From Ascaphus truei (taxonomy: Eukaryota > Chordata > Amphibia > Anura > Ascaphidae): 64,000 nt of DNA. Made by a program: the position numbers and the translations under genes. The notes under the pieces are model-generated. The model saw nothing but the letters and a program-made list of their open reading frames with translations. It was not told where the DNA came from and did not search any database. The DNA is taken from NCBI GenBank assembly GCA_036426205.1, contig CM071574.1, positions 15,671,508-15,735,507 on the forward strand, given 5' to 3'. This document shows positions 12,736 through 23,639 of the stretch, piece after piece (positions within the stretch are counted from its first letter, which is position 1; each line of letters starts with the position of its first letter).

Positions 12736-13480
12736 AATAGTTTTGCTTCAACAAAACTCACATTTATCTGTTATAAAGACCAGAGTTACCAAGTTAAGTT
12801 ACACCTCCCACAGAACACAGAGGACTTTTAAATAACCCCAGTATTTCTTTTTCTCACAAGACGTCATATTATGTTCTAGAGGAGAACAATAACACAGTGT
12901 TGGGTAACTTGTTTAATAGCCAGATCCAATCCGTGGTTGGTTTTAGTTTAGATCCTCAAAGGCCTGTTTAACTCTGCATACCGTAGGTTTAAACAACATT
13001 GCAACTAAAATGATAAGCCGTTTTGCAACCAAGAACTGGGCAGCTGACATGGAATGACATTGCCTCTCACCACATTGTGGCATTTGAGGTGCTGGTTGCA
13101 TTTTTGCTGGTTTGCTTTATTTGTTTCTTAGTGATCTACTATTCCAGCCACGGAATCTTCCCCTTTCTGACAGAAACATCTGAGTTGTTTAATTATTCTA
13201 AAATATATTTCTGTTAAGCAGTACTTTATGACTTTGGAGAAAATTCCACCACTCTCTGTACCTCTCCCTGAATCACATTAGAAATAATAAATATTGGGGT
13301 AGATCCTCAGAAATCCGTTAAGTATGAGCTACCAACGTGACATTACCTAAATCGGTAACATCGTTTAGTTCCATGGGTTTAACAGGTATCCACAAAGCTA
13401 AATAGATGCAAAAACAATGGTCGTTCGTTTTTCGTTAGCATATGCTTAACGCCAAGTTAAGTTAGCGCTGTCTTGTATTA
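12736..13480. other. No gene seen
   Basis: Mostly unique AT-rich sequence. The stretch from about 13297 (GGTAGATCCTCAGAAATCC) looks like the left part of another decayed repeat into which the next two MITEs inserted. Confidence 0.4.
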
Positions 13481-14070
13481 GGCTGCGGCCACGCTGCCGC
13501 TGAGTGCGCTCACGCTTGAGAGCGGTGACGTCACCATCTCCAAGCATGAGCGCTCGGCTGTCCTTCACAATTTCGAGTGCAGGTGCGGGGGGGGGGGAGG
13601 TTGGTGTTTAAGGGAGGCATTGGCGGGATCGGGGCTGTCTATGTGTGTGTCTGTGTGTGTCCCTCCATTCTCTCCTTCCCCCCTCCCCCCCCCTTCCCTC
13701 CTACCCTCTCCCTCCATTCTCTCCTTCCCCCCCTTCCTTCTATTCTTTCTCCGCTCATCCGATACTGTCTCTCTCACCCCATTCTGTCTCTCTCTCCCCC
13801 CATGCTGTGTCTGTCTCTCTCTCCATATTCTGTCTGTCACTCTCTCCCCATTCTGTGTCTGTCTCTCTCTCCCCATTGGTTATTGAAGGGTCATGTGACC
13901 CTGCTAAGCGCTTGGAAATCAAATTTCCCTGTCTCTCCAAGCGCTGAGCTTTGGAGAGTGTACGTGCACGTGCCCAAGTGAACGAGCGCTGCGTGAGCGT
14001 GGCCGTACATATTGAGTTTTATTGAAGTAAACGCGGCAAGCGCGCTCAGCGGGAAAGCGGGGACGCAGCC
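13481..14070. mobile_element. Family D MITE, copy 2, with internal CT-rich expansion
   Basis: Perfect ends GGCTGCG and CGCAGCC with a TTA duplication (13478-13480 and 14071-14073). The interior has grown a pyrimidine-rich tandem tract (about 13656-13880) built from CTCTCTCCCCATTCTGTCTG-like units. Open frames in this tract are low-complexity artefacts. Confidence 0.8.
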
Positions 14071-14073
14071 TTA

Positions 14074-14447
14074 GGCTTAGGTTATGGTGAAAAAGACAGC
14101 ACCGACCCCCGCTGAGGCCCCCCATCATTCCTAATGAGAGCGGCTTTAGATGGTGCTTCCGCACGCTTCCACAGGCGTGCGGGGCGGTGTGGAATTGCAA
14201 CCGACAACAAAATTTCATTTTTCCCGCAGAGGGAAGCGGGGAGATGGTCACGTGACCGCCAAGGGCCAATGGCAGCCCGTGACGTTGTCGCCGTGGTGCG
14301 CTTGCCCCGCATCCCGCCCCGCCTCCCACCTGGCACACAAGCTCTCTCGCTGACGCTCATGCAGGGACACAAAAAAGCTCCTGCTTGAGCAGGAGAGCAT
14401 GAGCGTCAGCGCTGCCCAGCGCTCTTGTTGTCACCATGTCCGAGGCC
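14074..14447. mobile_element. Family D MITE, copy 3, abutting copy 2
   Basis: Starts GGCTTAGGTTATGGTG and ends CACCATGTCCGAGGCC, inverted matches. The left TTA (14071-14073) is shared with copy 2 and the right TTA is 14448-14450. The interior holds GTGACCGCCAAGGGCCAATG and GTGACGTTGTCGCC, like other copies. Confidence 0.7.
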
Positions 14448-14945
14448 TTAGCCTGTCTAATGGCCTGTGGCCTATCTTACCCAAAGGTGGCGTTTCTTCT
14501 ATCAGGTCTCTGAATAGTTGTTTAATTGAATTTAAAAAAGAGAAGCCAGGAGAGGAAAAGAACTTGGTAAATAACAATATGATGATTACATGAAACCCAA
14601 CTGTAATCTTATCCAGACCCTATGAAAAACCTATTTCAGGGTCTGGATGGGAGTAACGCCACCTTTAGCTCTGACCTATAATGTTAAATCCTTGCGGTAA
14701 CGGTAAGGGAGCTCTGGGGATATGTGCTGTTAGAGGGGACACCTCTTTTGAATATCATTAGCACTAACATTTGTTATAGTAAGGCAAGGCAAGGTAATAC
14801 AAAAAAAAAATCATCTATATAAATGGAATTATTATATACCACATCCAAAATAATAATACTCAATTATACAATTAACAAAAGCTCTACAATTACATAAACA
14901 AAGTTAAATAACAGCTAGACATTACACTGCTTATATTAACATACA
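14448..14945. other. No gene seen
   Basis: Unique or decayed AT-rich sequence; no recognised repeat ends. Confidence 0.4.
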
Positions 14946-15616
14946 GGGCCAGCGACAGCATAACTGGGGCCCAGGACTAGAGTTTCCATCGCCAACCCCC
15001 CCCCCCCCCTGTGGATGACCTTGTGGGGCCCTCCTCTTTCTCTTACACACTTCCTCATGTCACTTCTTTTCCCGCCCTCTAATCACCTCTCTATTCCGCC
15101 CTGTCTCACACATGCATTTCTCTCACACTATCCCCTCTTTCGCTCACTCTCCCCATCTTACCCTCTTCCTCTCACTCCCCCACCTCCCCTCTCTCTCACT
15201 CCCCCACCTCCCATCTCTCTCACTCCCCCACCTCCCCTCTCTCTCACTCCCCCCCCTCTCTTGCACTCTCCCCCTCCCCTCTCTCACACCCCGCCTCCCC
15301 TCTCTCTCACTCCCCCGCCTCCCCTCTCTCTCACTCCCCCATCTCCCCTCTCTCTCACTCCCCCACCTCCCCTCTCTCACTCTCCCACCTCCCCTCTCTC
15401 ACTCCCCCTCCTCCCCTCTCTCTCACACTCCCACCTCCCCTCTCACTCCCCCTCCTCTACCCTCTCCTCTCGACCCCTCCCCAACCCTCCCTTCATCTCC
15501 CTCCACCCCGTCCCTTCTCCTTCCTCTCACTCAATCCCACTTTCTCAATTCCCTGTTCCTCACACACAACCCGCTCCACTGGACACACACAGACACACCA
15601 CACACACACACACAGA

Positions 15617-15665
<49 letters not shown>

Positions 15666-15998
15666 ACCCACACAATCCCTCCCCCATAATACCCACACAA
15701 TTCCCTCCAACACCCTCCATGATACCCATGCAATCCCCCCCACAATACCCAGGATATTCTCCCCCCCCCCATCCCGCCCCCACACACACACACAATATCC
15801 ACACAATTCTCCCCACAATTCAGCCCACACACACCAACACACACACACAATTTTACCCAACACAATCCCCACTTACTGCAGAAGGTAAGCCCAACCTCCG
15901 GCCAGGCCCAACGTCCAGTGCCGACCAGGCCCCCCACAGCCGCAGAGCCCAGGACAATTGTCTCAGCACTCTCACCCCTGCCTGCGGCCCTGTGAACG
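14946..15998 (-). repeat. Dispersed repeat family C with CT and CA tandem expansions
   Basis: Left end AGGGCCAGCGACAGCATAAC followed by TGGGGCCCAGGACTAG; right end includes GCCAGGCCCAACGTCC. The same ends occur in reverse order and orientation at 23640-24795. Between them lies a roughly 23-base minisatellite of CTCTCACTCCCCCACCTCCC units (about 15160-15460) and a CA tract. The long proline/serine and TH-rich frames here are translation of simple repeats, not genes. Confidence 0.7.
15598..15662. repeat. CA microsatellite
   Basis: Nearly pure CA dinucleotide run, with further short CA runs to 15850. Confidence 0.95.
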
Positions 15999-16461
15999 TA
16001 GCTTACTTGTTCAACAAAAGTATGGTGAGAGAGGACGAAAACGGGCTTTGTTTTTGGCCCTTTCTGTGTTTAGTTCCATTCCACCTGACTAGGAATATAC
16101 TCGGAGATGAGGTCATCAAATACCAAGGAAAGGGTGTGGATTGAACAATTATTATTAACACCCTTGGTAGTGATTATTAGACATATAGTAGGATATATAG
16201 AGCATCCACCCAGGGAAGTACTGTATGTTATATTATGCAGGTATGTAGACACACCTTTACATGAATTTGCTTACAATGCAATGTTTGGCATTTGAAACAA
16301 TATTCTACTTCTCCTCAATGGTATTCAACATTTGCTGTTCAGAGCCTCGTTAGCACTGAGCCAACGCTAAAAGTCCATGCTCACATTTACTGTTATTTAA
16401 AGCAGCAAAACGTGAAAAATCCGATATGTTTTTTTAAATAAATCAGTGCTGTAGTATTAGA

Positions 16462-16655
16462 TCAGGGGAGTGCAAACTTTCCCCGCTGCGCCCCCCTGTC
16501 TGCTCTCCCTCCCTGCTCGCGCCCCCCTCCTTACCTTGCCTTTGGCATCAAATTACGCTGCAGAATCACGTGACGTCACCATGCTATGGCAACCCCTTGC
16601 GGCTGTAACCGCAGCACCCCCCTGGAAAATCTTGCTCCCCCCTGGGGATTCCTAA
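16462..16655. mobile_element. Family E repeat inserted into family F
   Basis: CAGGGGAGTGCAAACTTTCC at the start and a CCCCCTGGGGATT-type end. The intact family F copy lacks this block, which gives the approximate borders. Related to 41-186 and 48575-48725. Confidence 0.65.
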
Positions 16656-16815
16656 TGCCATTTTGTATGATTTTTTTTAATGTACTAATCAGCCTTTGGT
16701 TGCTACAGCAACAATTTAGAAAGTCCTATCTACTTCCTCTTTTGAAACAGGCTCTGACACTGACCTTTTTGAGCTCTGCACTTTGGCAACAAAGTATCAC
16801 ACAGATCTGTTGCTG

Positions 16816-17505
16816 GCACCCTTTTTGCCCCAGAGACCCTTTGAGTTGCACTGCAGGATTGCCATGGACTGCCTATTTTGCTCTATAGCTCAACTGAGCT
16901 ACATGCGTACCGTTAACCCCTTGTGGAATCCTTGTATAGCAATTGTTTAACTCTGTTTATCTGTATGCTCTTACTCTTTGCTTAGTTAAGTTTGCTATCC
17001 TTGAATAGTTATTGGCGGTAGAAGCCATTTCTTCCAGCTCTGATCTAGCCATTTTTCTGGGTCCCTCTATTATCCTCGACATATGTCTATTTGTCCTGTA
17101 TAATATCACGTGGGTGTCACAACCCTCTGAATATACTTTTGAGGGAGGTTTATTAATTGTAGGGCACCAAGGGAAGTACCGAAGACCCATCTGGCCTTTG
17201 GAAACGGGCCAGAAGAAGGGATTTACCCCCTGAAACGCTGCCCCCCCTTGTTCATATTTGGTCACTCCCCCTTTTTATGGTTGTTTTCTTTCCTTCCCCT
17301 CTGTCCCCTTCCCAACTCTTAGTTATTTTAGTGTTCACACTGTGACTGCGTCCTTTGATGTATTAGTATATCTTGTTATTTCACGGTGTACTTTTGATAT
17401 CATTGCATTTGTGCTATGCGTTGTTTTGCTATATAAATATTTTTGGCTTATCCAAATCTCTTCTGTTTAATTGGAGTGCTGGGAACCCCTTTGGGATTTT
17501 GGAAT
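16816..17505 (+). mobile_element. Retroelement fragment with 12-bp target duplication and hammerhead relic
   Basis: Flanked by GATCTGTTGCTG (16804-16815) and GATCTCTTGCTG (17506-17517), an 11/12 match that equals the expected empty site in family F. A long duplication points to target-primed retrotransposition. At 17210-17237 there is CAGAAGAAGGG, a loop, CCC and then CTGAAACGC, a decayed hammerhead-like arrangement (position 4 of the core is A instead of U). The distal part (GGAGTGCTGGGAACCCC) resembles Penelope-type tails by memory. Confidence 0.6.
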
Positions 17506-17632
17506 GATCTCTTGCTGTGTTCCAAACAGCAGACTGTCTATTACCCTGAAAGCTGTAACAATAATGTGTTACACTTCGTAATATAATGTTACATATCAGC
17601 TGCAGCATGTCACAGACTACAGCACAAAATTA

Positions 17633-17947
17633 GACCACAATTATAGTCCGGGCTTCATGGCGTCCGCACGTACTAATTGCATCGCGGGCGTCTCTCCCTC
17701 GAGCGATGTGTGATCTTGGCTGCAGGAGATTGGGGAGGCATGGCGGAGGCGCCACAAAGTTGGTTCGTCCTCATTGGCTGAACCGCTCACTTGACCGCGC
17801 TGGAAAAGACACATTTTTTTGTCTTTTCAAAATGCGATCCCGCGATCGTGCTCCGTCGTGTGCACACTAAGGGGAACCGCATAGGGATTAGCCATTTGTG
17901 TTTGTTGCGCACGCACCAGCACCATCACGCCGAGTATAATCTCAGTA
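17633..17947. mobile_element. Family D MITE, copy 4, inserted into family F
   Basis: TTA duplications at 17630-17632 and 17948-17950 define the insertion when compared with the intact family F copy. Inverted ends are diverged (ATTATAGTCCGGGCTTCATGG-like against a CCATCACGCCGAGTATAAT end). The interior keeps TCATTGGCTGAACCGCTCAC. Confidence 0.75.
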
Positions 17948-18759
17948 TTAGAAGGCGGCCATTTCGTTAGGCACACATCAGGATTGTTACAGATTTATAA
18001 CAGGAGAACCAAACAATTGCCAGTTTAGGTAAGAATGTAGAATTATACATTGTCACATGCTTTACATATAAAAATAAGAAAAAGAAAAGGGGGGGGAAGT
18101 AGTATTGCTGATTTAAGGGAGTAGTCTCACTTAGCCACAAATATTGTAATTACAGAAGTTGCGATTAAATAAAAAAACGATGCCATTTAATATGTTACAA
18201 TTTTTTAGTTTTGTTTGATTTAGGATTTTGTTTTGTTCAATAATATTTCAAATTTTTGCCTATAAAGCATACTACTGAACAATAAACAGCACATAAAATT
18301 CAATACATAATACACAAAGGGTCATTTCACATTTAGGAACGATCAATTTATTACAGAGATGGAGTAATTAGGGCTAAACTATAAAAGCACTTTTTAGAAA
18401 AAAGTCCCCAAGAGGTAATTTTTAAAAAGTACCCACATATATTGTTTTATACTGTAGCATATTTTTTTTAAGACATAAAAAGTGAAAATGAGTTCTTGTG
18501 GAATTTACACACCTATAAATATTATACTACTAGCTGAGAGACCCGGCGTTGCCCGGGATGTAAATGCGTAATAGGTCGTATTTATTTATAAATCGTGGAA
18601 CAATAGATGACTATTTGTTGTAAAGGTTTGCTCCTACTGTTTGACACCAGACGATGTACGACATGCATACGATGTTGTAGCACATGGTTTATTGAACCAC
18701 CCCACAGTACAATGTATATTTTGGTGACATAAGTGATGTAAAAATGTGAGGCGTGTGTC

Positions 18760-21180
18760 CTGCTAGGGTGTGAGCGTGTGTGAGGCGGCGGGTGGGTGTT
18801 CAGTACGGGTGGCACGTGGGTAGTGAGTGCTGGCTGTGGGTCGGGGTCCTGCTAGGGTGTGAGGCGGCGGGTGTGTGGCGAGTGCGGGTGACAGCTGGTC
18901 AGTGATATTGTTGCGTAGGGGCAGGATGCGGCAGGTGTGTGTCGAGTGTGTGGGGTGGGTGAGAGGTGGCGGGAGTGTGGCGGGTGTCTGTTGAGTGCGT
19001 GCGGCGGCTGTGTGGCGCAGGGGTGTGAGCGGTGGGCGGGTGAAAGGCAGAAGTGCGGGTGGGAGAAAGGCGTTGAAAGAGGGGAGGTGAGGTCGGAGGG
19101 GTGGTGGGGGGTGGTGAGAGGAGGTGAAGGGGGGCGGAGGGGAGGTGAGGATGGGTGGTGGGGGATGGTGAGGGGAGGTGAAGGGGGGGCGGAGGGGAGG
19201 TGAAGGGGGGGTGAGGGGAGGTGAAGGGGGAGAGGTGAAGGGGGGGTGACGGGAGGTGGAGGGGGTTGCCGGGAGGTGAAGGGAGGGGGGGGGGGGTGGG
19301 GGGGGGGGTGACAGGAGGTGAATGGTGAGGGGGTGACAGGAGGGGGGTGACAGGAGTTGAGGGAGGTGGGGTAGGGCGTGGGGGGGACAGGAAGGGGGGT
19401 GACAGGAGGCGCAGGGGGGGGGTGGTGGACAGGAGTGAAGGGGGGCGGTGAAGGAGAGAAAGGGTGGAGGTGGAGGAGGAGGGACGGAGGGAAGAGGGGG
19501 GGTGGGGGAGGAGGGGGAAGAGGGGGGTGGGGGAGGAGGGGAAAGGGGGGAGAAGGGGAGAGGGGGGGAGGTGGGGGAAAGGGTGAAGGGGGAGGTGGGG
19601 GAAAGGGTGAAGGTGGGGAGGTAAGGGTGAAGGGGGGAGGGGTGATAGGGGGAAAGGGGGTTATTGGGTAAAGGTGGGGGTAGGGGAAAAGGGGGGAAAG
19701 GCGGGGGGGAGGTGGAGGAAAGGGGGTGGGAAAAGAGGGGTTGGGAGGGGGGGAGAACGAAGGGGGGGATGGGGGCCAGGCGAAGAGGGGAGTCAGGGGG
19801 GAGCAACGGAGGGGGGAAGGCGTATGGGGTGTAGAGAGGAGGGGTAAGCCAGGGGGGTGTTGGGGGGGGATGGTGAGGGGGAAGGGGGGAGTTGGGACCG
19901 GATGGGGGAGGAACTTGAGAGCTGTCTGCGCTGCAGCCATTTACGGGTTTGTGGGATGAGATGGTAATGCTGCAGGGCATGTAGTGAACGGGGGGGGGCC
20001 CGGAGTAAGGGAGAAGAGTTATTGATGGTGGGATTAAGATCGGACGAGGGGGTTTGAGTCTTGCAAGGGACGGATTTCGGGAATAGCGTGGATCTGATGA
20101 CGGAGACGGCTTTGGTGAGATAGGTGGATGGTGTTTGGATAGAGGGGAGTAAGGGGGTGGAGGTTGAGGAGGAATAACGGGGGAGGTGGGAGTGGTAAGG
20201 GGGGAGGGGAGGTGAGGAGGGGAAAGGGGGGAGGTCGGAGAGCGGGAAGGGTTGGCGAGGGGCTCGATGGGCGCGAGATGATGAGAAGGACGGTGCCGGA
20301 GGAAGGGGAGGAGGGGGTATTACGGCGGGGCATGGCGGGAGGGAGGGGAGGGAGGAGGGGGGAACGGAGGCGGAGGAGCGGGGTAGGCAGGGGAGGGGGA
20401 AGGGGAGAGGGGGAGCGCTGGGAGGAAGGCGGGAGGTGAGGGGAATGGGGAGGGAGGAGGGTACAGGGGGAGGAGGGGAAGGGGGGAGTGAGGTTGAGGA
20501 GGCTGGGGGGCGGTGAGCGGAGAGGGGGGAGGGAGGGGGGAAGAGGTGGGGAGCGGAAGGGGAGGGGGGAGGGGAAGGGGGGAGTGCAGGAGGGGAGGGG
20601 GGGGAGGTTGAAGGGGGGAGGGGAGAGGAGGGAGAGGTGAGGGGGAGTGAGGAGGGGGAAGGCGGGAGATGGAGGAGGGGAAGGGGGGATGAGGAGGTGG
20701 GGGGAAGGGGGAGGTGGGGGGGGAGAGGGGGAGGTGGGGGAGGGAGTACTGGAAGGCTGGGGGTGGGACTGAGCGGGTGGTCTGGGTCGTCTTGGCGAAT
20801 CGGGGGGATGGTGGAGACAGGGGGGGGTGGGGGGGGCGGGTGGTGGGAAGGGGGGGGGGGGTGGTGGGAAGGGGGGGAGGTGGGAAGGGTGTGGGAAGGG
20901 GGGGAGGTGGTGGGAGGTTGTAAGGGGGAGTGAAGGAAGGTGAAGGTGGGGGTGGGGTGAAGGGGGTGGAAGGTGGGGGTGAAGGTGGGGGTGGAGGGGA
21001 GGTGAAGGGGGGGGTGGAGGGGAGGTGAAGGGGGGGGTGGAGGGGGGGAGGCGAAGGGGGGGAAGTGGAGGGGAGGGAGGTGTGGAGGGGGGGGTGGCGG
21101 GGGGGTGGAGGTGAGGTGATTGAGGGGATGGGGAAGGAGGGGAAGTGTAGTGAGGGGTGGGTGTAGGGGGAGGTGTGAAG
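18760..21180. repeat. Purine-rich G-rich minisatellite array
   Basis: About 2.4 kb almost without pyrimidines on the plus strand apart from T, made of degenerate GGTGAAGGGGGG, GGAGGGGAGGTGA and GGTGGGGGAAAGGGTGAAGG units. Long Pro/Ser/His-rich frames on the minus strand (for example 18763-19980 and 19793-21469) are translations of this tract and not genes. Many G-runs give quadruplex potential. Confidence 0.95.
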
Positions 21181-21189
21181 GCCGCTCAC

Positions 21190-21670
21190 TCACCCGTAGG
21201 CAGCTCCCACGTGGATTCTGAGGCGGGGCGGAGGTGTTTGTGGCCGCTCCCCCGCGACTTGTAGCGGCGCCGGGGGGGGGGGGTGGAGGGAAGTGAGTGA
21301 GGGGAGGTGATCCAATCCGCTTCCCCAGCTGAGTGTAAGCGGCGCGGGGGGGGGGGTGGAAGGCGGGGAGGGAAGTGAGTGAGGGGAGGTGATCACTCCG
21401 ACCCAGAGGCTGCGGTGTAGCGGGGGGGGGGGGGGTGTGGAGGGGAAGGAGTGAGGGGAGGGTGATCACTCCGCTCCCCGCTGAGTGGTAGCGGCGGCGA
21501 CGGGGGGGGGGGGGGGGAGGGGAAGTGAGTGAGGGGGAGGTGAATCACTCCGCTCCCCGCTGAGTGTAGCGGCGCCGGGGGTGGGGGGGGGAGGGAGGGA
21601 AGTGAGTGAGGGGAGGGGTGATCACTCGCTCCCCTGAGCTGTTAGCGGGCCAGGGGGGGGGGGGAATGGG
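21190..21670. repeat. Tandem repeat, about 75-90-base units, 5-6 copies
   Basis: Repeating order: GTGAGTGAGGGGAGGTGATC, ACTCCGCTCCCC, GCTGAGTG, TAGCGGCG, then a G-run of varied length. Copies begin near 21235, 21310, 21390, 21465, 21545 and 21620. G-run length accounts for most of the variation. Confidence 0.85.
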
Positions 21671-21993
21671 AGGGGAAGTGGAGGGGTGAGGCGGAGGGGG
21701 AAATGGGGTTTAGGTGGGTGGACCTACGGGTTCTCTAGGGACATGGGGGAAGAGTTTCCTCCCGCGATTTGCTCGGGCTTCTTCCCTTCTATCCGTCTTT
21801 CTCGGCACGGCAGGGTCTTGATGGCCGCCACTCACCCGTCCGGCCGCTCACTCACCCGTCCGGCAGCTCCCACGTGGAGGGGGGGGGGTGAAAGCGCGGG
21901 AAACAGGAAGAGGCGGAGCCTCCGGGACCGGTGGGGAAGAGAGCGGGAGATGTGCTGCTAACACTGTGAGCCCCGCTAATGTATGTAACACCC

Positions 21994-22049
21994 CCCCCCC
22001 CGTGTGTGTGTCTGTGTGTGTGTCTGTGTGTGTGTCTGTGTGTGTGTCT

Positions 22050-22092
<43 letters not shown>
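21994..22092. repeat. GT/GTCT microsatellite
   Basis: GTGTGTGTCT units then a pure GT run, followed by poly-T. Confidence 0.95.
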
Positions 22093-22094
<2 letters not shown>

Positions 22095-22285
22095 TTTTGG
22101 ACCTTTGGCCCGTCACTCCGCCTCAGGCCAATGAGAGGTGTGGGGGGCGGGCCAAGGGGGTGGTGTGAGTGTGTGAGGCCAATGAGAGGTGTGCGGGGGC
22201 GGGCGGCCCAAGGGACCAATGAGATTGCCGCTAGGGACACCGGACATCCAGGCAGGCAAACATACAGTGCTTTCACTAATATAGT

Positions 22286-23639
22286 ATAAGATATGTGCTT
22301 CCAAGTGAAAATGTTCCTGTGGATTAAGTGTCTTATTTTTTTAAAGCTCCAAAGTGGCTGATTAAAGAAAGCTGCTATTCAAGTCAGCAGCTTCAGAACA
22401 TCATGAATAAGACCCTAAAGGAGACACATGGAGAGACTCTGATTTGCACAAGCTGTGACCTTGTATGTTTCATGCTACAATCAATGTCATTTTTGCTTAT
22501 TCCTTTTCATTTCATATTGATGTAGCTCACATTATTTGCATTGTACTGTTCAGCTAGGTCATTTTAACTGCAACATAAAAGAAAATGCAATTCAAATATT
22601 TTCTTTAGCGTTAAAGGTGACATTATGTTTCCTATGAAACGTGGATGCTTAGATTATTCATCACGTGTTTTGCATAAACAGCAGTGGTGTGATCCACATG
22701 TTGGAGAGACAAGCAAACACACACACACAAACACACACACAAAAAGATTACACAAAAAAACATGGATGCCTATCATTATTGACGTAGAAGCCAGTATTCT
22801 ACAACCTGCTGCAGATCCATGTGTCAGGCCGAGCAAAACAAGAGAATGATTGATTAGAAAGGCAAATGCTAAATGTTATGGTTAATATCTTTCAAAGTAT
22901 TGAAGTTATTTTTAGCACTGGGTTTCCAGCCACCCATTTTTTATTCCACCACTGAAACTGGTGTGAGCTTGTTCAATCTGGTCCTAATGCAAAATGTCCC
23001 AATTTAACCTCACCTACCTCGTTAAAACAGATGAAAATGATTCATCGAGGTCCTTTAAACCTACAGTATTCTGGAACGTACAACTGTCTACAGTCTACAG
23101 CATATCATGTACCTGTAATGTAATCTTCATACAGAATGCACACTCAGATTTAAACAGTTGATTAATGTTGCCCTTTAACATCAAATACCTTTTGCCACAA
23201 TTCAGCTAGCCAACACAACTCCTCAGATATGCAAAACTAAAACTGGAGAAGTTGTCCAGTGGCAAGATCTTTGTTTATTCTGTAAAGATGTTCTATTTAA
23301 TACTCAGATTCACAGTACATAACAAGATTTATAGTATTGAGCTTACATGCTGAGCACTCCTGTCAAGACCAATGAAGAAACAAGTGTAGGGGAGGGGGAT
23401 TCACAAAGTTCTGGGTATCAGAGCTCGGTCATTGAATACACCGAGAGCTTTGGGACTCATCCTATTTGAAGCTTCTTTCTAAAAAAAAAATACTTTTTGT
23501 TAACACAGCCTTTTTAAAATGTCATTTTTTCTCTGTTTAAAAAGTGAAAGTGTATTTACATAGATTTGTTCTAGGTTGTTAGATCTTTAGGGACCAACAT
23601 AATAGTTATTTATATATGAAATGAAAGTGTACAGAGCTT
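22286..23639. other. No gene seen
   Basis: AT-rich intergenic sequence. A short CA run at 22717-22740. No long repeat recognised. Confidence 0.4.

Larger units (their letters stand above)
16401..18112. mobile_element. TTAA-flanked MITE, family F, copy split by three insertions
   Basis: Starts AGCAGCAAAACGTGAAAAAT after TTAA (16397-16400) and ends just before TTAA (18113-18116). Collinear with the uninterrupted copy at 37853-38373: shared blocks include TTTGGTTGCTACAGCAAC, GAAACAGGCTCTGACA, CAAACAGCAGACTGTCTATT and AACAATTGCCAGTTTAGGTA. Gaps in the alignment mark insertions at 16462-16655, 16816-17505 and 17633-17947. Confidence 0.85.
18530..22285. repeat. Large dispersed repeat with CCCGGCGTTGCCCGGG head, copy 1
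   Basis: The head ACTAGCTGAGAGACCCGGCG then TTGCCCGGGATG matches the head at 47151. The tail, GTCACTCCGCCTCAGGCCAA, CCAATGAGATTGCCGCTAGG and AACATACAG, matches the tail near 47865-47990. TTATACTA (18526-18533) and TAGTATAA (22280-22287) are possible inverted ends. The head sequence is familiar as a dispersed repeat in many animal genomes, but I cannot name the class. Nearly everything between is minisatellite. Confidence 0.7.

Noticed and set aside
15015..15888. Long Ser/Leu/Pro and Thr/His frames
   Set aside because: Simple-sequence translation of CTCTCACTCCCCC and CA tracts.
18763..21469. Very long Pro/Ser/His-rich frames on the minus strand (405, 558 and 362 codons)
   Set aside because: They are translations of the purine-rich minisatellite; several frames are open at once and composition follows the repeat unit.
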